Assembly: GCA_963805495.1 (NCBI GenBank)
Contig: CAWDUQ010000004.1
Location: 558,001 to 622,000 of the forward strand
Reading direction: 5' to 3'
From: DAHUXD01 sp963805495
GTDB taxonomy: Bacteria > Acidobacteriota > Thermoanaerobaculia > UBA5066 > Gp7-AA6
Length of the DNA stretch: 64,000 nt
The number at the start of each line of letters is the position of its first letter. Position 1 is the first letter of the stretch. This document shows, in pieces, positions 57,459 to 64,000 of this stretch. The notes under the pieces are model-generated. The model had not been told where the DNA came from and did not search any database. It worked only from the letters and a program-made list of their open reading frames with translations. A program made the translations under genes and the position numbers.

Positions 57459-57773
57459 TCAGTAGCTCTCGTCTTCCTGTTCGTCCGCGTCGGCGGCGTC
57501 TTCGCCTTCCTCGAGCTCGTCGTCGTCGAGGTCGCTCTCCTCCGGCTCCGCCGGGCCTGCGCTTTCGTCACCGAACTCCGGCGGGTTCTCGTCGGGGATC
57601 GTTTCGAGAAGCATCGAACGGCGCGGCGGCCGCGGCGCCGGGGGCGGCGCGTCGTCCGACTTCGCGTTCTTCTGATTGGCTCCGCACTTGGGACAAATCG
57701 CCTCGGGCTTGCCGAGGTTGTAGAACTTCGTGTGGCAATTGAAGCAGTCGTACTTCTTTCCGAGATCCGGCAT
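57459..57773 (-). CDS. Zinc-ribbon, acidic-tail protein of the FYDLN (TIGR02300-like) type
   Basis: A 104-residue protein. Residues 1-35 form a zinc ribbon (Y-D-C-F-N-C-H and I-C-P-K-C-G) with K-F-Y-N-L-G-K between the pairs, a close variant of the FYDLN signature. The tail from about residue 60 is very acidic (E-E-S-D-L-D-D-D-E-L-E-E-G-E-D), as the family name suggests. Function is not known. The ATG has an AGGGGG site upstream. It is followed by folK and is divergent from the outer-membrane protein gene at 57852. Confidence 0.85.
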   Translation of the reverse strand: MPDLGKKYDCFNCHTKFYNLGKPEAICPKCGANQKNAKSDDAPPPAPRPPRRSMLLETIPDENPPEFGDESAGPAEPEESDLDDDELEEGEDAADADEQEDESY

Positions 57774-57837
57774 TTCCCCCTCGAAAGGCGGCCAAACCTA
57801 GCACGCAGGTTTTCAGGGGTCAACCAGAGCCGGATGC

Positions 57838-57843
57838 TAAAAT
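57838..57843 (+). promoter_or_regulatory. -10-like hexamer immediately before the TraF/PorV-like gene
   Basis: TAAAAT, five of six like the consensus, ends eight bases before the GTG at 57852. An in-frame ATG at 57834 overlaps this hexamer, which argues that GTG is the true start and the mRNA is leaderless. Confidence 0.45.
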
Positions 57844-57851
57844 CGAGTTCG

Positions 57852-59060
57852 GTGAAAAAGCAAAGCCTGTCGCTGTCCTGCGCCGCGCTCTCGGTCCTCC
57901 TCTGGACCCTTGCGGCCCCCGCCTCGGCTCAGTTTCCGTGGGCCGGGGCCCGCGCGACCGGCATGGGTGGAGCGCAGGTGGCGGCCGTCGACGACAACTC
58001 GGCGGCCTGGGCCAACCCGGCCGCCCTCGCCGGCGAGAAGGGATGGGACTTCCAGATTCTCGCGGGCTTCGCCGCACAGAACCGGAACAATCTCGTCGGC
58101 ACGCTGGTGAACCTCGGCGAGCTGCCCTACGACGACATCCTGAACGGCAGCCGTCCGGAGCTCCTCCCGGTGCTCGTCGCCGGGATCGTCAATCTCGCCC
58201 GGCCCGGCACCGCTGTCATCGGCTCGGGCACGGCGGGCCTCGTGGCGTCCTACAAGGGATTCGCGCTCTCGATCGGTGACCTTCCCTACACCGGGATCTA
58301 TCCGATCGTCGACCTCGAGCACGTGGTTCCGGGCGGCGGGCCGGACAATGGACTCCAGTACAACCAGACCGGGCTCTACCTGGCGGGGCTGTCGGCGCGG
58401 GAGGCGCGCCTCGCATACGGCCGCGGATTTCTGGAGGGAATGCTCGAAGTCGGCGCCGCCGCACGCTATGTCTCCGGCGTCACGTACTTCGGCCGCTGCG
58501 CCGCCTTCGGGGAGGACAGCTGCCAGGGGCAGGACCTCTCGGAGCTCATCAACGACGCCTTCGACCAGAACGCCCGGACGACGAACAAGTTCACCTTCGA
58601 CGTCGGCGCGCGGCTGAACTTCGGGATCCTGAAGCTCGGCGTCGTCGGCACGTCGCTCAACCAGCCCGAGTTCACCGTGGCCGACGTCGGCGGCAGCCCC
58701 GGCACCGTGCCGCTGCCCCGGCAGCTGCGCGGCGGGGTGGCGGTGGCGGTGCTGTCCTTCCTGACGCTCGCGGCCGACGGCGACTTCATCAAGAGCGACA
58801 CCCTCGCCCCGGGGGTGCAGAGCCAGCAGATGTCGCTCGGGGCCGAGGTCAAGATCCCCCTCTTCGCCTTCCGCGTGGGCGCGAGCCGCGATTTCGCCGC
58901 GGCCAATCCGACCTGGGCTTACTCCCTCGGGCTCGGCTTCGGCGTTCCCGTCATCTCCGTCGACCTCGCCGTGCTCTGGGGACCGACGGGCGGCTTCAAC
59001 TACCAGAATCCGAACCGCGAGGCGCTGGGCGCTTCGGCCGGCGTGCGATTGCACTTCTAG
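57852..59060 (+). CDS. Outer-membrane beta-barrel protein, TraF/PorV-like
   Basis: A 402-residue protein with a classical signal peptide (residues 1-26, A-A-P-A-S-A-Q). The mature N-terminus G-A-R-A-T-G-M-G-G-A-Q-V-A-A-V-D-D-N-S-A-A-W-A-N-P-A-A-L is shared by FadL-like, TraF-like and PorV/UPF0164 barrels. Repeated strand-like segments follow, ending in A-S-A-G-V-R-L-H-F with the terminal aromatic of outer-membrane proteins. It may be a porin or a secretion accessory protein; no conjugation genes are present, so the TraF label refers to the fold only. GTG 57852 is chosen over ATG 57834 because the latter lies in the -10 hexamer. Confidence 0.82.
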   Translation: MKKQSLSLSCAALSVLLWTLAAPASAQFPWAGARATGMGGAQVAAVDDNSAAWANPAALAGEKGWDFQILAGFAAQNRNNLVGTLVNLGELPYDDILNGSRPELLPVLVAGIVNLARPGTAVIGSGTAGLVASYKGFALSIGDLPYTGIYPIVDLEHVVPGGGPDNGLQYNQTGLYLAGLSAREARLAYGRGFLEGMLEVGAAARYVSGVTYFGRCAAFGEDSCQGQDLSELINDAFDQNARTTNKFTFDVGARLNFGILKLGVVGTSLNQPEFTVADVGGSPGTVPLPRQLRGGVAVAVLSFLTLAADGDFIKSDTLAPGVQSQQMSLGAEVKIPLFAFRVGASRDFAAANPTWAYSLGLGFGVPVISVDLAVLWGPTGGFNYQNPNREALGASAGVRLHF

Positions 59061-59071
59061 CAGCGCCGTCG

Positions 59072-60175
59072 TTGTTCGAGCTTTCCGGCCGGGATTCCGC
59101 CTCCGCTGCGCGGAGCGGCCGGCTGCGCACTCCGCACGCCGTCATCGAGACGCCTTGCTTCATGCCGGTCGGCACGCGCGGCGCCGTCAAGGGCGTGGCC
59201 TTCGACTGGCTCGAGGCCTGGGACTGCCGCGTGGTCCTGGCGAACACCTACCACCTCATGGTGAGGCCCGGGCTGCCGACGATCGAGAAGGCGGGCGGGC
59301 TCCATGCGTTCATGGGCTGGGGTCGAGCGATCCTGACCGACTCCGGCGGGTTCCAGGTGATGAGCCTCTCGGCGCAGCGCCGGATCCGCGAAGAGGGCGT
59401 CGAGTTCCGCATTCCCGAAGACGGAACCAGGCACTTCCTGACCCCCGAGCGGGCGATGGAGCTCCAGTCGGGCTTCGGCGTCGACGTGGCCATGGCGCTC
59501 GACGTCTGCCCGCCCTTCCCGGCCGAACGCGCCGAGGTCGAAGAGGCCTGTCGCCTCACGCTCGCCTGGGCCGCGCGCTGCCGGCGCGCCTACTCCGGAC
59601 CGGGCGCGCTCTTCGGGATCGTGCAGGGCGGGACGCACGCGGACCTGCGGCGGCGCTCGGCCGAAGACCTCCGGGCGCTCGACTTCCCGGGCTACGCCGT
59701 CGGCGGAGTCGCCGTCGGAGAGTCGAAGGACGCGATCCGGGACGTCACGGCTCTCTGCGCGCCGTTGCTGCCCGAGGACCGCCCTCGCTATCTCATGGGC
59801 GTCGGTACGCCGGCGGACCTGCTCGCCTCGGTCCGGAGCGGGATCGATCTCTTCGACTGCGTCCTGCCGACCCGCAACGGACGCATGGGCCACGCCTATT
59901 CGCGACGCGGCGAGATCGCGATCAAGCACGAGCGATTCAAGGAAGACCTGGCGCCGCTCGACCCGGAGTGCGGCTGCCCGGTCTGCCGTCGGCACAGCCG
60001 CGCGTATCTCCGGAATCTCTTCGTGCTCAAGGACTTCTCCGCGCCGATGCTGATCTCGATGCACAACGTGCACTTCTACCTGGCCTGGATGCGCGAGATC
60101 CGGGAGGCGATCGGGCAAGGACGGCTCTCCGCGCTCGCGGCGCCACCCGAGGGGAAGCTTCCCGACGGAGCTTGA
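59072..60175 (+). CDS. tgt: Queuine tRNA-ribosyltransferase
   Basis: A 367-residue bacterial TGT that exchanges guanine-34 for preQ1 in tRNA Asp, Asn, His and Tyr. Key parts are L-T-D-S-G-G-F-Q with an active-site Asp, G-I-V-Q-G-G in the base-binding site, the catalytic Asp in F-D-C-V-L-P-T-R-N-G-R-M-G, and the zinc site C-G-C-P-V-C-R-R-H with a later His. Start is TTG at 59072, 11 bases after the previous stop, with no clear ribosome binding site. Together with mnmA and the desulfurase it gives a small tRNA-modification group in this part of the window. queA and preQ1 synthesis genes are not here. Confidence 0.95.
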   Translation: MFELSGRDSASAARSGRLRTPHAVIETPCFMPVGTRGAVKGVAFDWLEAWDCRVVLANTYHLMVRPGLPTIEKAGGLHAFMGWGRAILTDSGGFQVMSLSAQRRIREEGVEFRIPEDGTRHFLTPERAMELQSGFGVDVAMALDVCPPFPAERAEVEEACRLTLAWAARCRRAYSGPGALFGIVQGGTHADLRRRSAEDLRALDFPGYAVGGVAVGESKDAIRDVTALCAPLLPEDRPRYLMGVGTPADLLASVRSGIDLFDCVLPTRNGRMGHAYSRRGEIAIKHERFKEDLAPLDPECGCPVCRRHSRAYLRNLFVLKDFSAPMLISMHNVHFYLAWMREIREAIGQGRLSALAAPPEGKLPDGA

Positions 60176-60228
60176 ACGCTTCCGGCCGTTGAGGCCGGAG
60201 GCACTAGTATCGAGAAAAAGGGGGCCAC

Positions 60229-60696
60229 GTGAAGCTCAACGTGAACGGAAAGGTTCGAGACGTCGACGCGCCGCCGGACATGCCGCTGCTGTGGGTGCTG
60301 CGCGACATCCTCGGCCTGACCGGCACCAAGTACGGATGCGGCATCGCGCAGTGCGGCGCGTGCACCGTGCACGTCGACGGCGAGGCGCAGCGCTCGTGCA
60401 GCTTCACGCTGTCGGAAGCCGCCGGGCATGCGGTCACGACGATCGAGGGACTGGGCGCGGCCGGGCTTCACCCGGTGCAGAAGGCCTGGATCGAGGCCGA
60501 CGTCGTGCAGTGCGGCTACTGCCAGCCGGGCCAGATCATGGCCGCGGCGGCGTTGCTCAAGATCACTCCGAAACCCACCGACGCCGACATCGACGAGGCG
60601 CTCTCGCCGAGCCTCTGCCGCTGCGGGACCTATCAGCGGATCCGCCAGGCGGTGCACGTCGCCGCCGCCATGCCGGCCGCGGGAGGGAAGTCATGA
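60229..60696 (+). CDS. (2Fe-2S) subunit of an aldehyde/isoquinoline-type molybdenum hydroxylase (IorA-like)
   Basis: A 155-residue small subunit. The first cluster motif is C-G-I-A-Q-C-G-A-C with a later Cys in R-S-C-S-F-T, and the second is C-G-Y-C-Q-P-G and C-R-C-G-T-Y, so both [2Fe-2S] clusters can form. It hands electrons from the molybdenum subunit encoded next to an acceptor, probably a cytochrome in IorAB-type enzymes since there is no FAD subunit. The GTG start follows a GGGGG-rich site, and TAGTAT (60204-60209) may be its -10 element. The stop overlaps the next start by ATGA. Confidence 0.92.
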   Translation: MKLNVNGKVRDVDAPPDMPLLWVLRDILGLTGTKYGCGIAQCGACTVHVDGEAQRSCSFTLSEAAGHAVTTIEGLGAAGLHPVQKAWIEADVVQCGYCQPGQIMAAAALLKITPKPTDADIDEALSPSLCRCGTYQRIRQAVHVAAAMPAAGGKS

Positions 60697-62828
60697 GCGC
60701 ACGCGGCGGGTCCTCGCGGCGCCGGTTTCTGAAGACGTCGGCCGGGCTCTTCATCGGTTTTACGATTGCGCCGAAAGGAAAGCTCTTCGCGCTCCAGGGC
60801 GCCGGGGCCGCCCCGGCACTGCCGCCCCCGAACGCTTTCCTGCGGATCGGCGAGGACGAGACGGTCACGGTGTTGCTGGCGCACTCCGAGATGGGACAGG
60901 GGATCTGGACGACGCTACCGATGATGGTCGCCGAGGAGCTCGGCTGCGAATGGAGCAAGATCCGGGTCGAGACCGCGCCCGCGGCCCCCGTGTACGCGCA
61001 CCCGGTCTACGGCGCGCAGATGACGGGCGGCTCGACGACGACCTGGTCGGAGTTCGACCGCTACCGGCAGGTCGGGGCGATGGCGCGCGAGATGCTGGTC
61101 GCGGCGGCGGCCGCGCAGTGGAAGGTTGCGCCCGCCGACTGCCGTGCCGAGAAGGGCTTCGTCGTCTCCGGCAGCCGCCGCGCATCCTATGGCTCGCTCG
61201 CGAAGGCGGCGCAGGGCATGAAGGCGCCGGCCTCGGTGAGGCTCAAGGACCGCAAGGACTGGACGATTCTCGGCAAGCCGACGAAACGTCTCGACGCGCC
61301 GCAGAAGGTGACGGGTACGGCGCAGTTCGGGATCGACGTCCAGATGCCGGGGATGAAGACCGCGCTCGTCGCGCGCTCGCCGGTCTTCGGCGGCAAGGTG
61401 AAGGCCTTTCGCGCCGAGAAGGCGAAGGCGGTGCCTGGCGTCCGCGCGGTGGTGCAGGTGCCGTCCGGCGTCGCGGTCGTGGCGGACCACTTTTGGGCGG
61501 CGAAGGTCGGGCGCGAGGCCCTCGAGATCGACTGGGACTTCGGGCCCGGCGCCTCGCTCGACTCGGCGACGCTCGGCGCCGAGTACCGGTCGCTCGCGTC
61601 GAAGAGGGGCCTCAAGGCAGCGGCGGCGGGCGACGTCGAAACCGCGCTCGCCTCGGCGTCGAAGACGGTCGAGGCCGAGTACGCGTTTCCGTTCCTGGCG
61701 CACGCGGCGATGGAGCCTCTCAACTGCGCGGTGAAGATCGGGCCCGGCTCCTGCGACGTCTGGACGGGGACCCAGTTTCAGACGGGCGACCAGGGCGCGG
61801 CTGCGGCGATCACGGGCCTGAAGCCCGAGCAGGTCCGGATCCACACGACGTTCCTGGGAGGCGGCTTCGGCCGTCGCGCCAATCCGACGAGCGACTTCGT
61901 GGCGGAGGCCGTCCACGTGGCCAGGGCCGCCGGCATGCCGGTCAAGGTCGTCTGGACGCGCGAGGACGACATGCGCGGCGGCTACTACCGCCCGATGTGG
62001 GCGCACAAGCTGAACGTGGGGCTCGGGCCGGACGGCCTGCCCGTGGCCTGGCGCCAGCAGATCGTGGGTCAGTCGATCATGGAGGGCACCCCCTTCGCGA
62101 TGATGATCAAGGAGGGCATCGACGAGACCTCCGTCGAAGGCGTCGTCGATTCGCCCTACGTCGAGGCCACGCCGCACCATTTCGTCGGCCTGCACACGCC
62201 GAAGTCGCCCGTCCCGGTCCTCTGGTGGCGGTCGGTCGGACACTCGCACACCGCCTACGTGATGGAGACCATGGTCGACGAGCTCGCGGCCGCCGCGGGA
62301 AAGAGCCCCGCCGACTACCGGCGGGTGCTCCTGCGCAAGTCGCCCCGCCACCTCGGCGTGATGGAGCTCGCGCTGGCGAAGGCGGGCGGCCCCCCGCCCG
62401 GCGGCCAGTTCCGCGGACTCGCCGTGCACAAGTCGTTCGAGAGCTACGTCGCGGAGGTCGCGGACGTCTCGGTCGAAAAGGGAGAGATCCGCGTGCATCG
62501 CGTGGTCGCCGCCATCGACTGCGGCATCTGCATCAACCCGGCCGGCGTCACGGCGCAGCTGGAGTCGGCGATCGCGTTCGGCCTTTCGGCCGCCCTCCGC
62601 GGCCGGATCACGCTGAAGGGCGGCCGCGTCCAGCAGGGGAACTTCGACGACTACGAGGTTCTGCGCATGAACGAGATGCCGAGGGTCGAGGTCCACATCG
62701 TCCAGAGCAACGAGAAGTCGGGAGGGGTCGGGGAACCCGGCACTCCGCCGATCGCCCCCGCCGTCGCCAACGCGGTGTTCGCCGCGACCGGGAAGCGGCT
62801 GCGCCAGCTTCCGCTGAGGCTCGCGTAA
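60693..62828 (+). CDS. Molybdopterin-binding subunit of a xanthine dehydrogenase-family enzyme (IorB-like), Tat-exported
   Basis: A 711-residue protein. The N-terminus has a twin-arginine signal (S-S-R-R-R-F-L-K-T-S-A-G), so the complex is periplasmic. It shows the IorB pattern: A-H-S-E-M-G-Q-G-I-W-T-T-L-P-M-M, G-G-S-T-T-T-W, F-L-G-G-G-F-G-R-R and the C-terminal G-V-G-E-P-G-T-P-P-I-A-P-A-V-A-N-A-V with the catalytic Glu. Family members oxidise aldehydes or hydroxylate N-heterocycles; the true substrate cannot be told from sequence. No FAD-binding subunit or XdhC-type maturation factor is encoded beside it. It overlaps the small subunit gene by ATGA. Downstream is the convergent nitroreductase. 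Confidence 0.92.
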   Translation: MSARGGSSRRRFLKTSAGLFIGFTIAPKGKLFALQGAGAAPALPPPNAFLRIGEDETVTVLLAHSEMGQGIWTTLPMMVAEELGCEWSKIRVETAPAAPVYAHPVYGAQMTGGSTTTWSEFDRYRQVGAMAREMLVAAAAAQWKVAPADCRAEKGFVVSGSRRASYGSLAKAAQGMKAPASVRLKDRKDWTILGKPTKRLDAPQKVTGTAQFGIDVQMPGMKTALVARSPVFGGKVKAFRAEKAKAVPGVRAVVQVPSGVAVVADHFWAAKVGREALEIDWDFGPGASLDSATLGAEYRSLASKRGLKAAAAGDVETALASASKTVEAEYAFPFLAHAAMEPLNCAVKIGPGSCDVWTGTQFQTGDQGAAAAITGLKPEQVRIHTTFLGGGFGRRANPTSDFVAEAVHVARAAGMPVKVVWTREDDMRGGYYRPMWAHKLNVGLGPDGLPVAWRQQIVGQSIMEGTPFAMMIKEGIDETSVEGVVDSPYVEATPHHFVGLHTPKSPVPVLWWRSVGHSHTAYVMETMVDELAAAAGKSPADYRRVLLRKSPRHLGVMELALAKAGGPPPGGQFRGLAVHKSFESYVAEVADVSVEKGEIRVHRVVAAIDCGICINPAGVTAQLESAIAFGLSAALRGRITLKGGRVQQGNFDDYEVLRMNEMPRVEVHIVQSNEKSGGVGEPGTPPIAPAVANAVFAATGKRLRQLPLRLA

Positions 62829-62931
62829 GGCGCGGGGCCCTCGCCTCCTCGCCGTCGGGCTCGCGGCCCTCGCGGCTACGGGATCGGCGCCGGCTCCCGC
62901 CCGTGGGTCGCCGAAGTCACGGGACGGTGCG

Positions 62932-63624
62932 TCAGCGCATGACGAGGACCTCGTCGAGAGGTTTCTTCTCGATTGCGGGGACCTGTGCTCCCGCGGCCGG
63001 GTATCCGACCGGGACAAGCAGGTACGGCTTTTCGTGCGCCGGGCGATCGAGAACGCGGTTGAGAAACCCCATGGGCGAGGGTGTGTGGGTCAGGGTGGCG
63101 AGGCCGGAGAGGTGCAGGGCGGCGAGGAGAAAGCCGCAGGCGATGCCGACGGACTCGGCGACGTAGTAGTTCTTGCGCTTCCAGACCGTGCCGTCGTCGA
63201 GGCCGCCGGTCGGTTCTCCAGGCTCGAAGTCCATGCGAAACACGGCCACGAGGTACGGCGCCGTTTCGAGAAACGGCTTGTGCCAGTCGGTCCCGAGGGG
63301 GGAAAGCGCCTCGAGCCACTCCTCGGGCATGCGCCGCTCGTAGCTGTCCTTCTCCTCGGCCTCGGCGGCCATCCGGATCTCCCGCTTCAACGCGGGGTCC
63401 GCGACCACGACGAATCGCCAGGGTTGGCGGTTGGCGCCCGAGGGCGCGAGGGAGGCGGCGCGGATGGCGTTTTCGACGAGCGTGCGCGGGACGGGCTCGT
63501 CGGAGAAGTCGCGCACGGTGCGGCGCGTCGCGATCCGAGCGAGAAACTCCTCGGACCGGCGGGTCATTTCCCAGGGAGGCAGGCGTTCGAAAGCGAGGGG
63601 CTGGAAGCGGGCTGGCGTTCTCAT
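62932..63624 (-). CDS. Nitroreductase-family protein, iodotyrosine deiodinase-like
   Basis: A 230-residue FMN-dependent nitroreductase-fold protein. It starts R-R-T-V-R-D-F-S-D-E-P-V-P and then P-S-G-A-N-R-Q-P-W-R-F-V-V-V, both FMN-site segments. The lid contains Glu91, Tyr95 and Lys116 in E-K-D-S-Y-E-R-R-M-P and G-T-D-W-H-K-P. Their spacing (4 and 21) is the same as that of Glu157, Tyr161 and Lys182, which bind the substrate in human iodotyrosine deiodinase. The enzyme may therefore reduce halotyrosines or similar phenols, but this is an inference. ATG 63624 has TATAAC six bases upstream and no ribosome binding site. Confidence 0.87.
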   Translation of the reverse strand: MRTPARFQPLAFERLPPWEMTRRSEEFLARIATRRTVRDFSDEPVPRTLVENAIRAASLAPSGANRQPWRFVVVADPALKREIRMAAEAEEKDSYERRMPEEWLEALSPLGTDWHKPFLETAPYLVAVFRMDFEPGEPTGGLDDGTVWKRKNYYVAESVGIACGFLLAALHLSGLATLTHTPSPMGFLNRVLDRPAHEKPYLLVPVGYPAAGAQVPAIEKKPLDEVLVMR

Positions 63625-63630
63625 GGCGCT

Positions 63631-63638
63631 GTTATAGC
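63631..63638. promoter_or_regulatory. Shared divergent -10 elements between nitroreductase and dipeptidase genes
   Basis: The bases GTTATAGC read as TATAAC on the minus strand (six bases before the ATG at 63624) and TATAGC on the plus strand (nine bases before the ATG at 63648). Both genes lack ribosome binding sites in the 23-bp gap, so two leaderless promoters seem to use overlapping -10 sequences. Confidence 0.5.
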
Positions 63639-63647
63639 CTGCCCCGC

Positions 63648-64000
63648 ATGAAGAAGCTCGGCCTCGCTCTCGCCGCCCTGGCCGCCGCCCGGTTCGTCGT
63701 CGCCGACGACATCCACGAGCGCGCGATGCGCCTCCACAAGAGCGCGATCGTCGTCGACACGCACGAAGACGTGCCGGAGGAGCTCGAAACGCACTGGAAG
63801 GACCTCGCCGTCCGCAATACCGTCGGGCACGTCGACATCCCGAGGTGGCGCGAAGGAGGAGTCACGGCGCCCTTTCTCGCGGCCTACGTCAACGCCGGCT
63901 TCGCGAAGTCGGGGGGGTCGGCGAAGAAGGCCCTGGAGTTCATCGACCTGATCCACCGCATCGTCGAAGATCACCCGAAGGACCTCGTCTTCGCGGACTC
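63648..64000 (+). CDS. Membrane (renal-type) dipeptidase, family M19, 5' part only
   Basis: The frame is open from ATG 63648 to the end of the window (117 codons). A signal peptide covers about residues 1-19. Then I-V-V-D-T-H-E-D gives the first zinc ligands (His-x-Asp) of the M19 family, followed by H-V-D-I-P-R-W-R-E-G-G-V and F-I-D-L-I-H. M19 enzymes hydrolyse dipeptides outside the cytoplasm and accept D-residues at the C-terminal position. The 3' two thirds lie beyond the window. It is divergent from the nitroreductase gene, sharing a 23-bp gap. Confidence 0.87.
   Translation, partial: MKKLGLALAALAAARFVVADDIHERAMRLHKSAIVVDTHEDVPEELETHWKDLAVRNTVGHVDIPRWREGGVTAPFLAAYVNAGFAKSGGSAKKALEFIDLIHRIVEDHPKDLVFAD

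Noticed and set aside
57571..57571. GTG 57571 as the folK start
   Set aside because: It would add 45 Arg/Thr-rich residues in a shadow frame of the acidic zinc-ribbon gene, with no resemblance to HPPK.

Overview
The window is a gene-dense, high-G+C stretch of bacterial chromosome (roughly two thirds G+C by eye) from a Gram-negative, diderm organism: it encodes a FadL-type porin, a second outer-membrane barrel and many signal peptides. Triplicated SLH repeats on a secreted metallopeptidase, a GWxTD/von Willebrand A protein and paired Ser/Thr kinases resemble Acidobacteriota, perhaps Thermoanaerobaculia; this placement is an inference from gene content. There is one tRNA-Ala(CGC), no rRNA, no prophage and no CRISPR array.

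Layout. 0-2.4 kb: an ECF sigma factor with a membrane-anchored YCII-domain partner, then a DUF1579 protein. 2.4-9.9 kb: a thioredoxin/TPR protein followed by a tightly overlapping trans-4-hydroxy-L-proline operon (semialdehyde dehydrogenase, epimerase, two-gene D-hydroxyproline dehydrogenase, deaminase) that converts hydroxyproline to 2-oxoglutarate. 9.9-17.6 kb: MsrA, pirin, an IS110 remnant, and a 4.1-kb metallopeptidase gene with three frame breaks. 17.7-25.6 kb: tRNA-Ala, a CPA2 antiporter, a YihY/BrkB protein, SelD, a PEGA-type Ser/Thr kinase and a cyclic-nucleotide-binding protein. 25.7-30.1 kb: the glycine cleavage operon gcvT-gcvH-gcvPA-gcvPB, with gcvPA frameshifted. 30.2-39.7 kb: a DAK2-DegV fusion, DUF488, a kinase-GAF protein, FadL plus a GDSL hydrolase, EF-P and an M23 peptidase. 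40-46.6 kb: a 1,225-residue Nfn-like flavoprotein and a PerR-rubrerythrin-Fe-S oxidoreductase-DUF3501 stress operon with a Fur-type operator. 46.7-64 kb: a diguanylate cyclase, Maf, the VWA protein, cysteine desulfurase-FHA-MnmA, FolK, Tgt, an IorAB-type molybdenum hydroxylase, an iodotyrosine-deiodinase-like nitroreductase and the start of an M19 dipeptidase.

Three sequence-level patterns stand out. (1) A 132-bp palindromic repeat bounded by CTAG is present in five full or partial copies. Four sit between convergent genes, and in the two best copies the CTAG ends supply the UAG stop codons of both neighbours. (2) A 114-bp tandem repeat at 39.67-39.90 kb folds in both copies into the same three-way junction, with three compensatory base-pair changes in one stem. 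(3) About a dozen genes have a -10-like hexamer 6-10 nt before the start codon and no Shine-Dalgarno sequence, suggesting widespread leaderless transcripts. Four single-base frame breaks in two otherwise healthy genes suggest that some sequence error is present.
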